This document shows positions 1-6,225 of a stretch of DNA of 6,331 nucleotides, one piece after another. The stretch's first letter is position 1; every line of letters begins with the position of its first letter. Origin of the DNA: CAZXPA01 sp964642485 (GTDB lineage: Bacteria; Patescibacteriota; Patescibacteriia; UBA2591; UBA6264); assembly GCA_964642485.1 (NCBI GenBank), contig CAZXPA010000040.1, positions 1-6,331 on the forward strand, given 5' to 3'. The notes below the pieces were generated by a model that made no database searches, was not told the origin of the DNA, and was given only the letters and a program-made list of their open reading frames with translations. The translations under genes and the position numbers were made by a program.

Positions 1-601
1 TAATTCGATTACGGAAACGGTCATAATAGTTTGATTGCTGATTACTGGTTGCTGATTGTTTTTTTATGACCAGCCCAGCTGCTTCAATGTCTCTCTCTTT
101 ATAACCTCTTTTTAATAAAAACTTTAAAAGAGTGTCCCATTTATCAGGCGCATAGCCCAACTGAAACTGGTTAATAATTTTTTTATCTAATCCTCTTTGT
201 TTTAAATATTTTCTGGCTGACTCAGCTAAAGGAGATTCCCAATAAACTTTGTTATAAAATTCAGCTGCCCAACGATTAAGGTCAAGTAATTTTGTTTTTT
301 GGCTAACTGCTTGACGATCATATCTTTGAATCTCTACCCCTGCTTTTTTAGCTAAAATCCTCAAAGCCTCAGGAAAATCAAGTCCTTCTATTTCCATAAC
401 AAAATCAAAAATTGAACCACCGCGATTACATCCAAAACAATGCCAAATCTGCTTCTCTGGTGAAACAAAAAAAGACGGCGCTTTTTCCTGATGAAAAGGG
501 CAAAGAGCTTTAAAACTTGTACCCGCCCGCCTTAATTGAATATATTCTGAAATAACATCAACAATGTCCAGTTTTGACTTTATTTCTTCAATATTATCCA
601 T
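1..601 (-). CDS. dnaG: DNA primase DnaG, N-terminal part (runs off the window)
   Basis: DnaG synthesises the RNA primers for lagging-strand synthesis and works with the replicative helicase at the fork. Reading leftward from the ATG at 599-601 gives 200 residues with no stop. Residues 34-58 form the CHC2 zinc-binding domain: C34-P-F-H37, then 17 residues, then C55-F-G-C58. The flanks are typical of the family (SEYIQLRRAGTSFKALCPFH, then GGSIFDFVMEIEGLDFPEAL). Residues 192-200 (YYDRFRNRI) are the canonical entry to the catalytic TOPRIM/RNA-polymerase core, which lies beyond the window edge. The linker just before it (about 182-191, QSATSNQQSN) is encoded by an imperfect 14-bp repeat. The ATG gives the usual MDNIEEIKSKLDIVDVISEY start. 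No Shine-Dalgarno is visible. The gene starts 14 bases after the UPF0182 stop codon, so co-transcription is likely. Family identity is very secure. Confidence 0.97.
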   Translation of the reverse strand, partial: MDNIEEIKSKLDIVDVISEYIQLRRAGTSFKALCPFHQEKAPSFFVSPEKQIWHCFGCNRGGSIFDFVMEIEGLDFPEALRILAKKAGVEIQRYDRQAVSQKTKLLDLNRWAAEFYNKVYWESPLAESARKYLKQRGLDKKIINQFQLGYAPDKWDTLLKFLLKRGYKERDIEAAGLVIKKQSATSNQQSNYYDRFRNRI

Positions 602-615
602 ATAATGGCTTTATT

Positions 616-3321
616 TTATTGCGGCAAAGATTTTAAAACTTTTCCCAACTTTTCAATCTCCTGGCCATACAATGCCCAATCCCCTTTTTCTTGGGCCTTT
701 AAGGCATTATTATAGTGTTGTTTTGCTTGTTGGATTAAATCTTTATCACTAGTAATTACTTTTAATTCTTTTAAAGCCGTAGCTGGGATTTTTTTGATTT
801 GACCACTAAATATTCTTTCTAAAGCTAGGTCTAAACTTTCTTCCATAGCAATCTTATTTTCATAAGCAACAATAACTCGTTTTAATTCTGGAATTCTTCC
901 TCCTTCTGCTTTTAAATATATTGGTTGAACATAAAGTAAAGATTTTTCAATAGGAATGACTAATAAATTCCCTTTAATTACTTGTGAACCGCGTTGGTCC
1001 CATAGGGTTAATTGTTGAGAGATTTCAGTATCTTGATTAATACGATTAGTAATTTGTTTTGGCCCAAAGACTAATTTTTGTTTTGGAAAACGATAAACAA
1101 CTAATTCTCCATAATACTCTCCATCATTGCGAGCGACCATCCAGGCTGATAAATTATCTTTTCCCCGAGGCGTAAAAGGAATCATAAGAATAAATTCTTC
1201 TTTGTCTTCTTCTGGCAGTTTCATGATCATTCTTCTCATCATTGGGTCAAACCCCCCTTGACTAGAAATAGTTGGAATTTCCCACTGGTCTTCTTTGTTA
1301 TAGAAAATCTGAACTTCACCCATATGATAAATAGAGTAAATCTTGGTTTGATAATTAAATATTTCTTCTGGATATCGCAAATGGGTCCTTAAGTAATCAT
1401 CCATTTCACTTAAAGGTAAAAACGTATTTTTAAAAATTTTAGAAAAAGTTTGAATCATTGGATCGGTTGAATCAGCTAAATAAATTTGTATATCTCCGTT
1501 ATAAGCATCCATCACTACCTTGGCTGAGTTTCTAATATAATTAAGACGTTGAGGGACAATAAACCCCTCACTTTGAGCACAACAAATATATTGAATTGAT
1601 TGAGAATAAGGATAACGATTACTTAAAGTATAAGCGTCGGCTATCCATTTAAGCTTGCCTTCATTAGTAATAACTAAATAAGGGTCATCATCAAATCTTA
1701 AAAATGGCAAAAGTTTTTTCAGGCGAGTGCTAACATCTCGATAATACATAATTCGGGAATCTTGAGTAATATCATTAGATAAAATAATCTTTAATGAATT
1801 AAATTTAATAGCAAAAAGCAGTTTTTTAAAAAATGAATCTAATTTAACTCCTCCTTTTCCTTGATAATTAGCAAAAACATTTTCGTCTCCAGCTGGATAA
1901 TCAAACTCTTTAGACCTGGTATTAACGATTACATATTCATTAGAAAGTTCTCCATAATATATTTCTGGTTGAGTAATAGCAAGGGACTCTATACTGGAAA
2001 CCGGTGGTAAATCTTTTAAAAATAGCACTGGTAATCCTTCGGGCGTAACCTCATTAACCGGTCCTAAGGTTAACCCATAACCATGAGTAAAGGTTAATTG
2101 TTCATTAATAAAATTGCGTTGAGGTAAACTTGCTGAGTTAAGTTCCCGGGGCGATAACAAGACCTGGCGATAATCACCATTAAATAAATAACGGTCGTTG
2201 TCAATTGAGATAAAATCATAATAGGTTCTGATTTCTTGAATCTGGCCAAAAGTATCAAGTAAGGGTTCGCGATCCCAAAGACGAACATTTTTAATTGTCG
2301 AGACATTCTCATTAATATCATCCATACTCAAACTTGTTTCGCCGCTTAATTCTCGTTCAACTACGCGATCAAGAGCAAAGGCCTGTCTGGTCGCGGCAAT
2401 ACCATATTCTATATATGGCGTTTCTTTGACTAATTCATTAGGAAGGACAACAAATCTTTGTAAAAGAGACGGCGCTAACCATACGCCAACAATGGCAACA
2501 ATTAAATAAAGACCAATGCTAAAAAAGATTAAATAACGCGATTCTTTAAAAATGTTAACTAAAAACGCTATTACGGCCAACAAAGAAATAAAAAACAGGG
2601 CTTTTAAAAACGGCAAAACAGCATGAAGGTCAGCATAACCGGCTCCGTTAAGAGAACTATGGGAACGATAAATTAAAGAGGGAATTCTAATTAAACGCAG
2701 ATGAACCGCCGCCAAAACAAAAAATAGGGTGGCTAAAAAACAAAAATATTTTTTAATTTTTTCCTCTTTGAATAATAACTTATTTAAATCTAACAAAGAC
2801 CTTCCTTTTGAAATAAAGAGTTTGATGACCAAGAAAACAAAGCAAAAAATAACTAACCAAAAACCAAGATTAACTAAATATTGAATAAAGGGCAGGGAAA
2901 AAAAGTAAAAAGAAATGTCTTTGCCAAAAATAGGATCAGCAGCATTAAACAGGGTTTGGTTAAAATATTTTAAAACAACATCCCATTGACCGGCTGAGCC
3001 AAGCCCGATAAAGAGGCCGATGACTAAAGAATAAATTAAACCAAGGTTTAGTTTTAATTGGCGTCCGGGCTTAATAGTGATTATTTCTGAATCTGATTTT
3101 AATAATTTTTTAACAAAAAGACTATTAAAGTAAAGGATTAAAAAACTAAACAAACCAATAACCAGACCTAAAAAAATCTTTGTCTTAAGAATAGTTAATA
3201 AAATATTTTGATAACCAAGATTTTTAAACCACCACAAATCAGTTAAAAAATGAAAAAGGCTTGGTAATAATAAAATAAGTAAAAAAACAATTAATGCAAT
3301 AATAAATTTTCTTTGAAGCAT
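616..3321 (-). CDS. UPF0182 family integral membrane protein, 901 aa, function unknown
   Basis: This is a full-length member of the UPF0182 (COG1615) family, large membrane proteins with no established biochemical role. About seven hydrophobic segments occupy the N-terminal third, near residues 6-26, 46-67, 93-111, 147-169, 193-210, 238-257 and 263-284. A soluble region of about 600 residues follows. Family hallmarks visible in order are DPIFGKDISFYFFSLPF (129-145), GAGYADLHAVLPF (226-238), the VLPNELVKETPYIEYGIAATR block (292-312), and near the C-terminus a conserved run with FGPKQITNRINQDTEIS, LTLWDQRGS, GNLLVIPIEKSLLYVQPIYL and PELKRVIVAY. The tail (HYNNALKAQEKGDWALYGQ) is also typical. 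The ATG at 3319-3321 starts directly before the first membrane segment. There is no clear Shine-Dalgarno, but a plausible promoter sits just upstream. The gene ends in TAA, 14 bases before dnaG. The family call is secure; any function would be a guess. Confidence 0.95.
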   Translation of the reverse strand: MLQRKFIIALIVFLLILLLPSLFHFLTDLWWFKNLGYQNILLTILKTKIFLGLVIGLFSFLILYFNSLFVKKLLKSDSEIITIKPGRQLKLNLGLIYSLVIGLFIGLGSAGQWDVVLKYFNQTLFNAADPIFGKDISFYFFSLPFIQYLVNLGFWLVIFCFVFLVIKLFISKGRSLLDLNKLLFKEEKIKKYFCFLATLFFVLAAVHLRLIRIPSLIYRSHSSLNGAGYADLHAVLPFLKALFFISLLAVIAFLVNIFKESRYLIFFSIGLYLIVAIVGVWLAPSLLQRFVVLPNELVKETPYIEYGIAATRQAFALDRVVERELSGETSLSMDDINENVSTIKNVRLWDREPLLDTFGQIQEIRTYYDFISIDNDRYLFNGDYRQVLLSPRELNSASLPQRNFINEQLTFTHGYGLTLGPVNEVTPEGLPVLFLKDLPPVSSIESLAITQPEIYYGELSNEYVIVNTRSKEFDYPAGDENVFANYQGKGGVKLDSFFKKLLFAIKFNSLKIILSNDITQDSRIMYYRDVSTRLKKLLPFLRFDDDPYLVITNEGKLKWIADAYTLSNRYPYSQSIQYICCAQSEGFIVPQRLNYIRNSAKVVMDAYNGDIQIYLADSTDPMIQTFSKIFKNTFLPLSEMDDYLRTHLRYPEEIFNYQTKIYSIYHMGEVQIFYNKEDQWEIPTISSQGGFDPMMRRMIMKLPEEDKEEFILMIPFTPRGKDNLSAWMVARNDGEYYGELVVYRFPKQKLVFGPKQITNRINQDTEISQQLTLWDQRGSQVIKGNLLVIPIEKSLLYVQPIYLKAEGGRIPELKRVIVAYENKIAMEESLDLALERIFSGQIKKIPATALKELKVITSDKDLIQQAKQHYNNALKAQEKGDWALYGQEIEKLGKVLKSLPQ

Positions 3322-3338
3322 AATTTTAGTGTTAATAT

Positions 3339-3367
3339 TTTATATAAAATCACCTTAATTCTAACAA
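3339..3367 (-). promoter_or_regulatory. Putative sigma-70 promoter of UPF0182-dnaG
   Basis: Read on the minus strand, a -35-like TTGTTA (3367-3362) is separated by exactly 17 bases from a -10-like TATAAA (3344-3339). Transcription would start only about 10 bases before the UPF0182 ATG at 3321, giving a very short leader. The -10 lies inside a 14-bp palindrome (3337-3350, ATTTTATATAAAAT) that might be a protein site or just AT-rich coincidence. The site falls in the 74-base gap after the methyltransferase stop. AT-rich DNA produces such matches by chance, so confidence is moderate. Confidence 0.45.
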
Positions 3368-3395
3368 AACCTGTTGAAAAAACAAGTTTGAAAAA

Positions 3396-3911
3396 TCAAA
3401 ACTTATACAAATAAATTGGCTTGTCTTTACTGGTTGGTTTATCTATTATAACAGGTTTTAGGCCTTTGATTTGAAAAACATACGAGATAAGTCTAGTTCC
3501 TGGTTTAAGTTCTTTTTCTAGTTTTTGTTTTAATTTTCTTTCGAGAACCTTGGGCATACCAAAAACATAAACTACATCTGCTTGAGATAAGTCTTCTTTA
3601 AATAAACTCTTGCATTTAAAAACAACGTCTTTGCTTGGATAAAAAATCTAACGAATCTTACAAATTAAAAAAAGCGGCAAGGCTAATTCTATGCCAATTG
3701 ATTTTGCCTGAAAATTCTTATTGGCGTAAATAACAGTTTTGCCATTACCACAACCTAAATCATAAAATACTTCCTTAGGCTTTAAGTCAGCAAGATTAAA
3801 TATCCGTTTCAAATCTTTACTTCGGCAAGGCACCCAAGGAGCAAAAGATTTAACTGAAATCGCTATTGTTAGTAAGCAAATGACAATAATTAAAACAATA
3901 AATATCTGCAT
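3396..3911 (-). pseudogene. Class I SAM-dependent methyltransferase (FAM173-like) with one in-frame TAG
   Basis: The reading frame from the ATG at 3909-3911 to the TGA at 3396-3398 is 172 codons long and is broken only by a TAG at 3648-3650 (codon 88). Residues 2-20 form a membrane anchor (IFIVLIIVICLLTIAISV). Residues 25-29 (PWVPC) and 51-58 (DLGCGNGK) give the entry loop and the SAM-binding motif I, and E75 in GIELA is the expected acidic residue of motif II. In the same frame after the TAG, homologous sequence continues without a gap: ADVVYVFGMPKVLERKLKQ, then LEKELKPGTRLISYVFQIKG, as expected for the second half of the fold. The layout (short anchor, P-W-V-P, DLGxGxG) resembles FAM173/ATPSCKMT-type protein lysine methyltransferases, but the substrate here is unknown. 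The TAG differs by one base from CAG (Gln). A recent null mutation, a strain variant or a sequence error are all possible, and a truncated 87-residue product would lack half the fold. The gene follows the TIM-barrel gene by 31 bases. Confidence 0.8.
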
Positions 3912-3942
3912 CTAATTATGAGTAAAACGAACCTGTTGTTTT

Positions 3943-4690
3943 TTATAAGAATAGTTTATTCAACATTTTAACTAAATATTTTTTAAACTTCAATTGTTCA
4001 GTAATACTATTATTAGTTTCAATGCCAATTGCCTGCCCAAATAAAAACTCAGGCAAGGTCTTTAAATAATTAAAGCTTTTTAAACTTCTAACAGTATGAA
4101 GGTCTGTGTTTTCTTCATACGAATAACCATTTAAATGGTTACAACCAAAAAGCCAGGACTTTTTTCTTCTTTTAAGAATATATTCGAACTCTTTGGACCA
4201 CTTCTCTTCAGCCGCCTTAAAATGAGAAAAATCAATACAAAAACCACCAATTTTTTTTATCCTAACAAAACTATCGACCACATCATCGTAATTCATTTCT
4301 AAAAATAGATATTTATAAAAACCACGCCATTTATTTAGAATAAAAAAACTATCTTCTTCTTTCTTTTAGTTCTTGTTCAAGAGACATTANNNNNNNNNNA
4401 CTATCTTCATGAATAGTAAAATATGAAGAACCAAAATTTTTATTTAAGAAAACAAGCTCATCTCTAATCATATCATGTCTGATATGGACCAGAGGGATAC
4501 TCTTTATTTTAGAGTTTAAAAGAGCCTGATAAATCCTTTTTCTTTGAGGTAATTTAAAACGTTCTAAAAACAAAGAAACCTTAGAAAGCTTAAACTTATC
4601 AATTTCTTTTAATTTATCCTGCCAATGCTCATCCTTATACCCGGTAATACCAACTAATATTCTCTGATTAAAATCTTTTTGTTTAGGCAT
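3943..4690 (-). CDS. TIM-barrel protein (sugar phosphate isomerase/epimerase-like), split by a scaffold gap
   Basis: Two reading frames (4690 down to 4400, and about 4356 down to 3943) are the two halves of one protein. The upstream half ends ...FTIHEDS at 4400-4402. The codons GAA-GAT-AGT (EDS) recur at 4356-4348 and continue without a stop into FFILNKWRGFYKYLFLE and then MNYDDVVDSF. Joining the copies gives an uninterrupted protein of 231 residues. It shows alternating beta strands carrying polar residues at strand ends, as in xylose-isomerase-like barrels: LVHIRHD (67-73), FTIHE (91-95), YLFLEM, CIDFSHF (134-140), CNHLNG (166-171) and IGIETNN (205-211). These His, Glu and Asp residues are candidate metal ligands, by analogy only. 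The substrate is unknown. The first ATG at 4688-4690 is preceded by an in-frame TAA, so the start is firm. It is followed closely by the methyltransferase gene, suggesting a two-gene unit. As deposited, the frame is broken; I think the break is an assembly artefact. Confidence 0.75.
4390..4399. other. Assembly gap (10 N) inside the TIM-barrel gene
   Basis: Ten N separate two contigs. The 9-mer ACTATCTTC occurs at the left edge of the right contig (4400-4408) and also at 4348-4356 in the left contig, 52 bases apart. The 33 bases between the second copy and the gap (4357-4389) contain in-frame stops and do not code for any part of the protein. The simplest reading is that the true sequence joins at the shared 9-mer and that 4357-4389 is a wrongly extended contig end. 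Confidence 0.85.
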
Positions 4691-4722
4691 TATTTAATCA
4701 AAATTTAAGATAAATTGGCGGA

Positions 4723-4747
4723 AGCTTCATTTTGAGAACCGTCCCCT
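4723..4747 (-). repeat. Dispersed repeat, copy 1 (25-bp core)
   Basis: This stretch carries the 25-bp core starting AGCTTCATTTTGAG and ending AACCGTCCCCT, identical to bases 4766-4790 and 6240-6264. Its flanks differ from the longer copies, except for an AAATT that lies six bases further upstream here (4712-4716). The following bases 4749-4765 (ending TTTTCGTCAAATT) resemble the tail after copy 2 (4791-4803), so copies 1 and 2 look like a degenerate tandem with a unit of about 40 bp. On the minus strand the core reads GGGGACGGTTCTC, which resembles the conserved ends of REP-type elements mobilised by Y1 (RAYT) transposases. That comparison is from memory. Confidence 0.85.
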
Positions 4748-4751
4748 GTTT

Positions 4752-4793
4752 CTTTTCGTCAAATTAGCTTCATTTTGAGAACCGTCCCCTATT
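4752..4793 (-). repeat. Dispersed repeat, copy 2 (left 42-bp direct repeat bounding fic)
   Basis: Forty-two bases from CTTTTCGTCAAATT through AACCGTCCCCTATT are identical, base for base and in the same orientation, to 6226-6267. The match ends abruptly on both sides (T versus G on the left, T versus C on the right). Together the two copies bracket the fic gene and the hairpin repeats. Copy 1 lies immediately to the left. Confidence 0.95.
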
Positions 4794-4825
4794 TTCGTAA
4801 TTTCTATACAATAGAATTTAATTTC

Positions 4826-4845
4826 CCTGCCTGCCGGCAGGCAGG
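4826..4845. repeat. 20-bp perfect GC-rich palindrome
   Basis: CCTGCCTGCC followed directly by its reverse complement GGCAGGCAGG, centred between 4835 and 4836. It is strikingly GC-rich in AT-rich surroundings and lies in the spacer between the TIM-barrel gene and fic. As RNA it could fold into a strong hairpin with a tight loop, but no U-run follows on either strand, so a standard intrinsic terminator is not supported. From memory, this sequence recurs in Parcubacteria-type genomes as a short dispersed repeat; this was not checked. Confidence 0.9.
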
Positions 4846-4849
4846 AAGG

Positions 4850-4877
4850 AAGGTTCTGGCGAAGCCAGGTTCTTATA
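4850..4877. repeat. 28-bp hairpin repeat A
   Basis: AAGGTTCT, then stem CTGGC, loop GAA, stem GCCAG, then GTTCTTATA; the stem occupies 4856-4868 and includes shared bases of the flanks. It matches repeat B (4912-4939) at 25 of 28 positions. Two of the three differences form one compensating base pair (G-C here, A-T in B) and the third is in the loop. GGTTCT appears on both sides of the hairpin as a short direct repeat. Confidence 0.85.
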
Positions 4878-4909
4878 ATTTGGCAGTAAAATATTATACC
4901 TTTCAAATT

Positions 4910-5983
4910 TCAAGGTTCTGACGGAGTCAGGTTCTTATATCTTGTGGCGCGACCTGCGCCAATACGTTCAAGTAATTTTACTTCTACGAGGCGAGACAGG
5001 GCCTGCTTAATCGTAACGAGAGGAATTTTACCTTTAACTTTTTTGTCAATTTCTGAAACACTAAGCGTATCACTCTTATCAAATAAGCGATAAATTTGCA
5101 GCTGTTTTTCTGAAAGTAGCTTTTCCGGTTGTTCTTTCTTCATAATCTTCTTTGCCTTCTCGGTCTGTATAACTAACGTTTCTAGAAAAAAATTAATCCA
5201 AGAAGTAATATCTTCATCTTTGGTCTTATGTTTTTTCTGGGTTCTACGTAGTACTAAATAATATTCTGTTAAATTATCTTCAATAATCTCTTCTAAGGAA
5301 ACATACTGAACATATGTATATCCAGCTTTAAGTAAAAGAAGATTGGTAAGCGCGCGAGATAGTCTGCCGTTCCCATCCTCAAATGGATGGATAGCAAGAA
5401 ACTCAAATATAAAATTGGCAATAATAAGAAAGAGGTGCAATTCTTTCTTCCTCAATTGCTCATGAGTCCAAAAAAGAATATCATTCATTTCCTTTTTTAC
5501 CAAGTATGGTGGTGTCGGACGAAAAAGCACGACTTGCTCCCCGCCTCTCCCTCTTGCAACAACAATATTATCGCCTGTCTTATACTTGCCGCGATGATGT
5601 TTGTCTTTTTGAGAAAACTTAAGAAGAATGTTATGAAACTGCAAAATTTGACCCTCGGTCAATTTAAGTGCCTTATAATTATCAAAAATTCTTCCTAAAA
5701 GATCAGCATATCCAGCATTTTCTTCCTCATCTCTCCCTTTTGGTGGCCGGGATTTAAGTCCGCGTAAAAGCCGCGCAACCTCTTCATCACTCATTTTTGC
5801 CCCTTCTATACGCGTTGAAGCACCAGAGCTTGTAATAATAACCGATTGTTTTAATCGAGATAAAATCTGAGGACTTAAACGAACGCTCCCTTGCCATAAT
5901 CCTTTAAATTCGTCAATCTTGGCGATCTTACTTAAAATTTCTGGCTGAAATTTAATTCGTTTTAGAAATTTATCTTGATTCAT
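4910..5983 (-). CDS. Fic family protein (probable AMP-transferase) with C-terminal winged helix
   Basis: Fic enzymes usually transfer AMP from ATP to a hydroxyl on a target protein. The catalytic motif HPFEDGNGRLSR is complete at residues 199-210, with catalytic H199 and the phosphate-binding GNGR. An inhibitory helix motif of the (S/T)xxxE(G/N) type is present N-terminally (S56-T-R-I-E60-G61), which places the protein among self-inhibited class II Fic proteins with a Fic_N-type region (about 1-75). A C-terminal winged helix-turn-helix is likely at about 289-350 (LSEKQLQIYRLF, then SVSEIDKKV, TIKQALSRLVEVKLLERIG), so the protein may bind DNA, possibly its own promoter. The length of 357 aa is normal for this architecture. 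The ATG at 5981-5983 lacks a Shine-Dalgarno but sits about 35 bases after a strong predicted start site. No separate antitoxin gene is adjacent. The gene is bounded by 42-bp direct repeats and has GC-richer stretches than its neighbours, suggesting acquisition. The target is unknown. Confidence 0.95.
   Translation of the reverse strand: MNQDKFLKRIKFQPEILSKIAKIDEFKGLWQGSVRLSPQILSRLKQSVIITSSGASTRIEGAKMSDEEVARLLRGLKSRPPKGRDEEENAGYADLLGRIFDNYKALKLTEGQILQFHNILLKFSQKDKHHRGKYKTGDNIVVARGRGGEQVVLFRPTPPYLVKKEMNDILFWTHEQLRKKELHLFLIIANFIFEFLAIHPFEDGNGRLSRALTNLLLLKAGYTYVQYVSLEEIIEDNLTEYYLVLRRTQKKHKTKDEDITSWINFFLETLVIQTEKAKKIMKKEQPEKLLSEKQLQIYRLFDKSDTLSVSEIDKKVKGKIPLVTIKQALSRLVEVKLLERIGAGRATRYKNLTPSEP
4912..4939. 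repeat. 28-bp hairpin repeat B, overlapping the 3' end of fic
   Basis: This is the second member of the hairpin family, with stem CTGAC, loop GGA, stem GTCAG at 4918-4930, and the same GGTTCT flanks as repeat A. It lies inside the fic coding sequence: read on the minus strand it encodes the last nine residues YKNLTPSEP plus the first bases of the TGA stop. The repeat therefore appears to have supplied or replaced the original end of the gene. Confidence 0.85.
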
Positions 5984-5998
5984 GCTATTTTAATAATT

Positions 5999-6046
5999 TA
6001 ATCGTATATATTTAACTATATACGATTATATATGATTATATACGAT
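5999..6046. promoter_or_regulatory. Operator-like array of 10-bp repeats over the fic promoter
   Basis: Three 10-bp units lie end to end on the plus strand: TATATACGAT (6017-6026), TATATATGAT (6027-6036) and TATATACGAT (6037-6046). An inverted copy, ATCGTATATA, lies at 6001-6010. The inverted pair forms a perfect palindrome with 12-bp arms (5999-6010 and 6017-6028) and a 6-base centre. The array covers the -10, most of the spacer and the predicted start of transcription. Such an arrangement is typical of a repressor site; self-regulation through the winged helix of the Fic protein is an inference. Low sequence complexity is a caveat, but the regular CGAT/TGAT punctuation argues against simple AT drift. 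Confidence 0.65.
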
Positions 6047-6053
6047 TTGTCCA
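6025..6053 (-). promoter_or_regulatory. Predicted sigma-70 promoter of fic
   Basis: On the minus strand TGGACA (6053-6048, five of six matches to the -35 consensus) is followed after exactly 17 bases by a perfect TATAAT (6030-6025). The start site would fall near 6018, giving a leader of about 35 bases before the fic ATG at 5983. The spacer and -10 are built from the 10-bp operator-like repeats, so a protein bound there would block polymerase. It is the best promoter match in the window. Confidence 0.7.
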
Positions 6054-6225
6054 GTGGATAACTAAACGAGCAAGTAATATTGCTGTTTTGCAATTACCCC
6101 GTAATTGTTTAGCAAGTATGAGTGTGTTTTGTTTACTCTGTGTAATTTTTTTGAAAGCTTTTTAGACCACATTGCAACTTCTTATTATTTTTTCTCGATC
6201 TTTTATTAACCAAATTTTCAGGTTG
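6054..6225. other. Non-coding spacer between the fic promoter and repeat copy 3
   Basis: The whole stretch between the fic start and the tRNA gene is 310 bases (5984-6293). It holds the operator array and promoter at its left end and repeat copy 3 at its right end. In the 172 bases between them I see no open reading frame of note, no convincing hairpin with a T-run and no second promoter. It could simply be remnant DNA from an insertion. Confidence 0.6.

Noticed and set aside
2094..2321. 75-codon minus-strand open frame
   Set aside because: It lies in another frame within the UPF0182 gene, whose protein is conserved across this stretch; the translation has no recognisable features.
3396..3647. 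Second half of the methyltransferase as a separate gene
   Set aside because: There is no suitable start codon after the TAG before conserved motifs begin, and it lacks the SAM-binding half; it is a continuation of the same gene.
4349..4389. MSLEQELKERRR as a real C-terminus of the upstream TIM-barrel fragment
   Set aside because: It is read across the N-run into a contig end that appears misassembled; the shared 9-mer gives a better continuation into the second half of the barrel.
4691..4820. Promoter for the TIM-barrel gene
   Set aside because: Only weak -10-like sequences are present (for example TATAGA near 4803-4808), without a -35 at suitable spacing.
4826..4868. Intrinsic terminator of fic
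   Set aside because: The palindrome and hairpin A could stop polymerase, but neither is followed by a T-run on the fic strand.
4723..4939. CRISPR array
   Set aside because: The repeats belong to three unrelated families with irregular spacing and no uniform spacers, and no cas gene is nearby.
5387..5698. 103-codon plus-strand open frame
   Set aside because: It is antisense to the conserved catalytic core of fic, with no start signal or recognisable domain.
4910..5983. Fic as toxin of a two-gene toxin-antitoxin pair
   Set aside because: The inhibitory motif STRIEG is inside the protein itself and there is no small gene on either side that could be a partner antitoxin.
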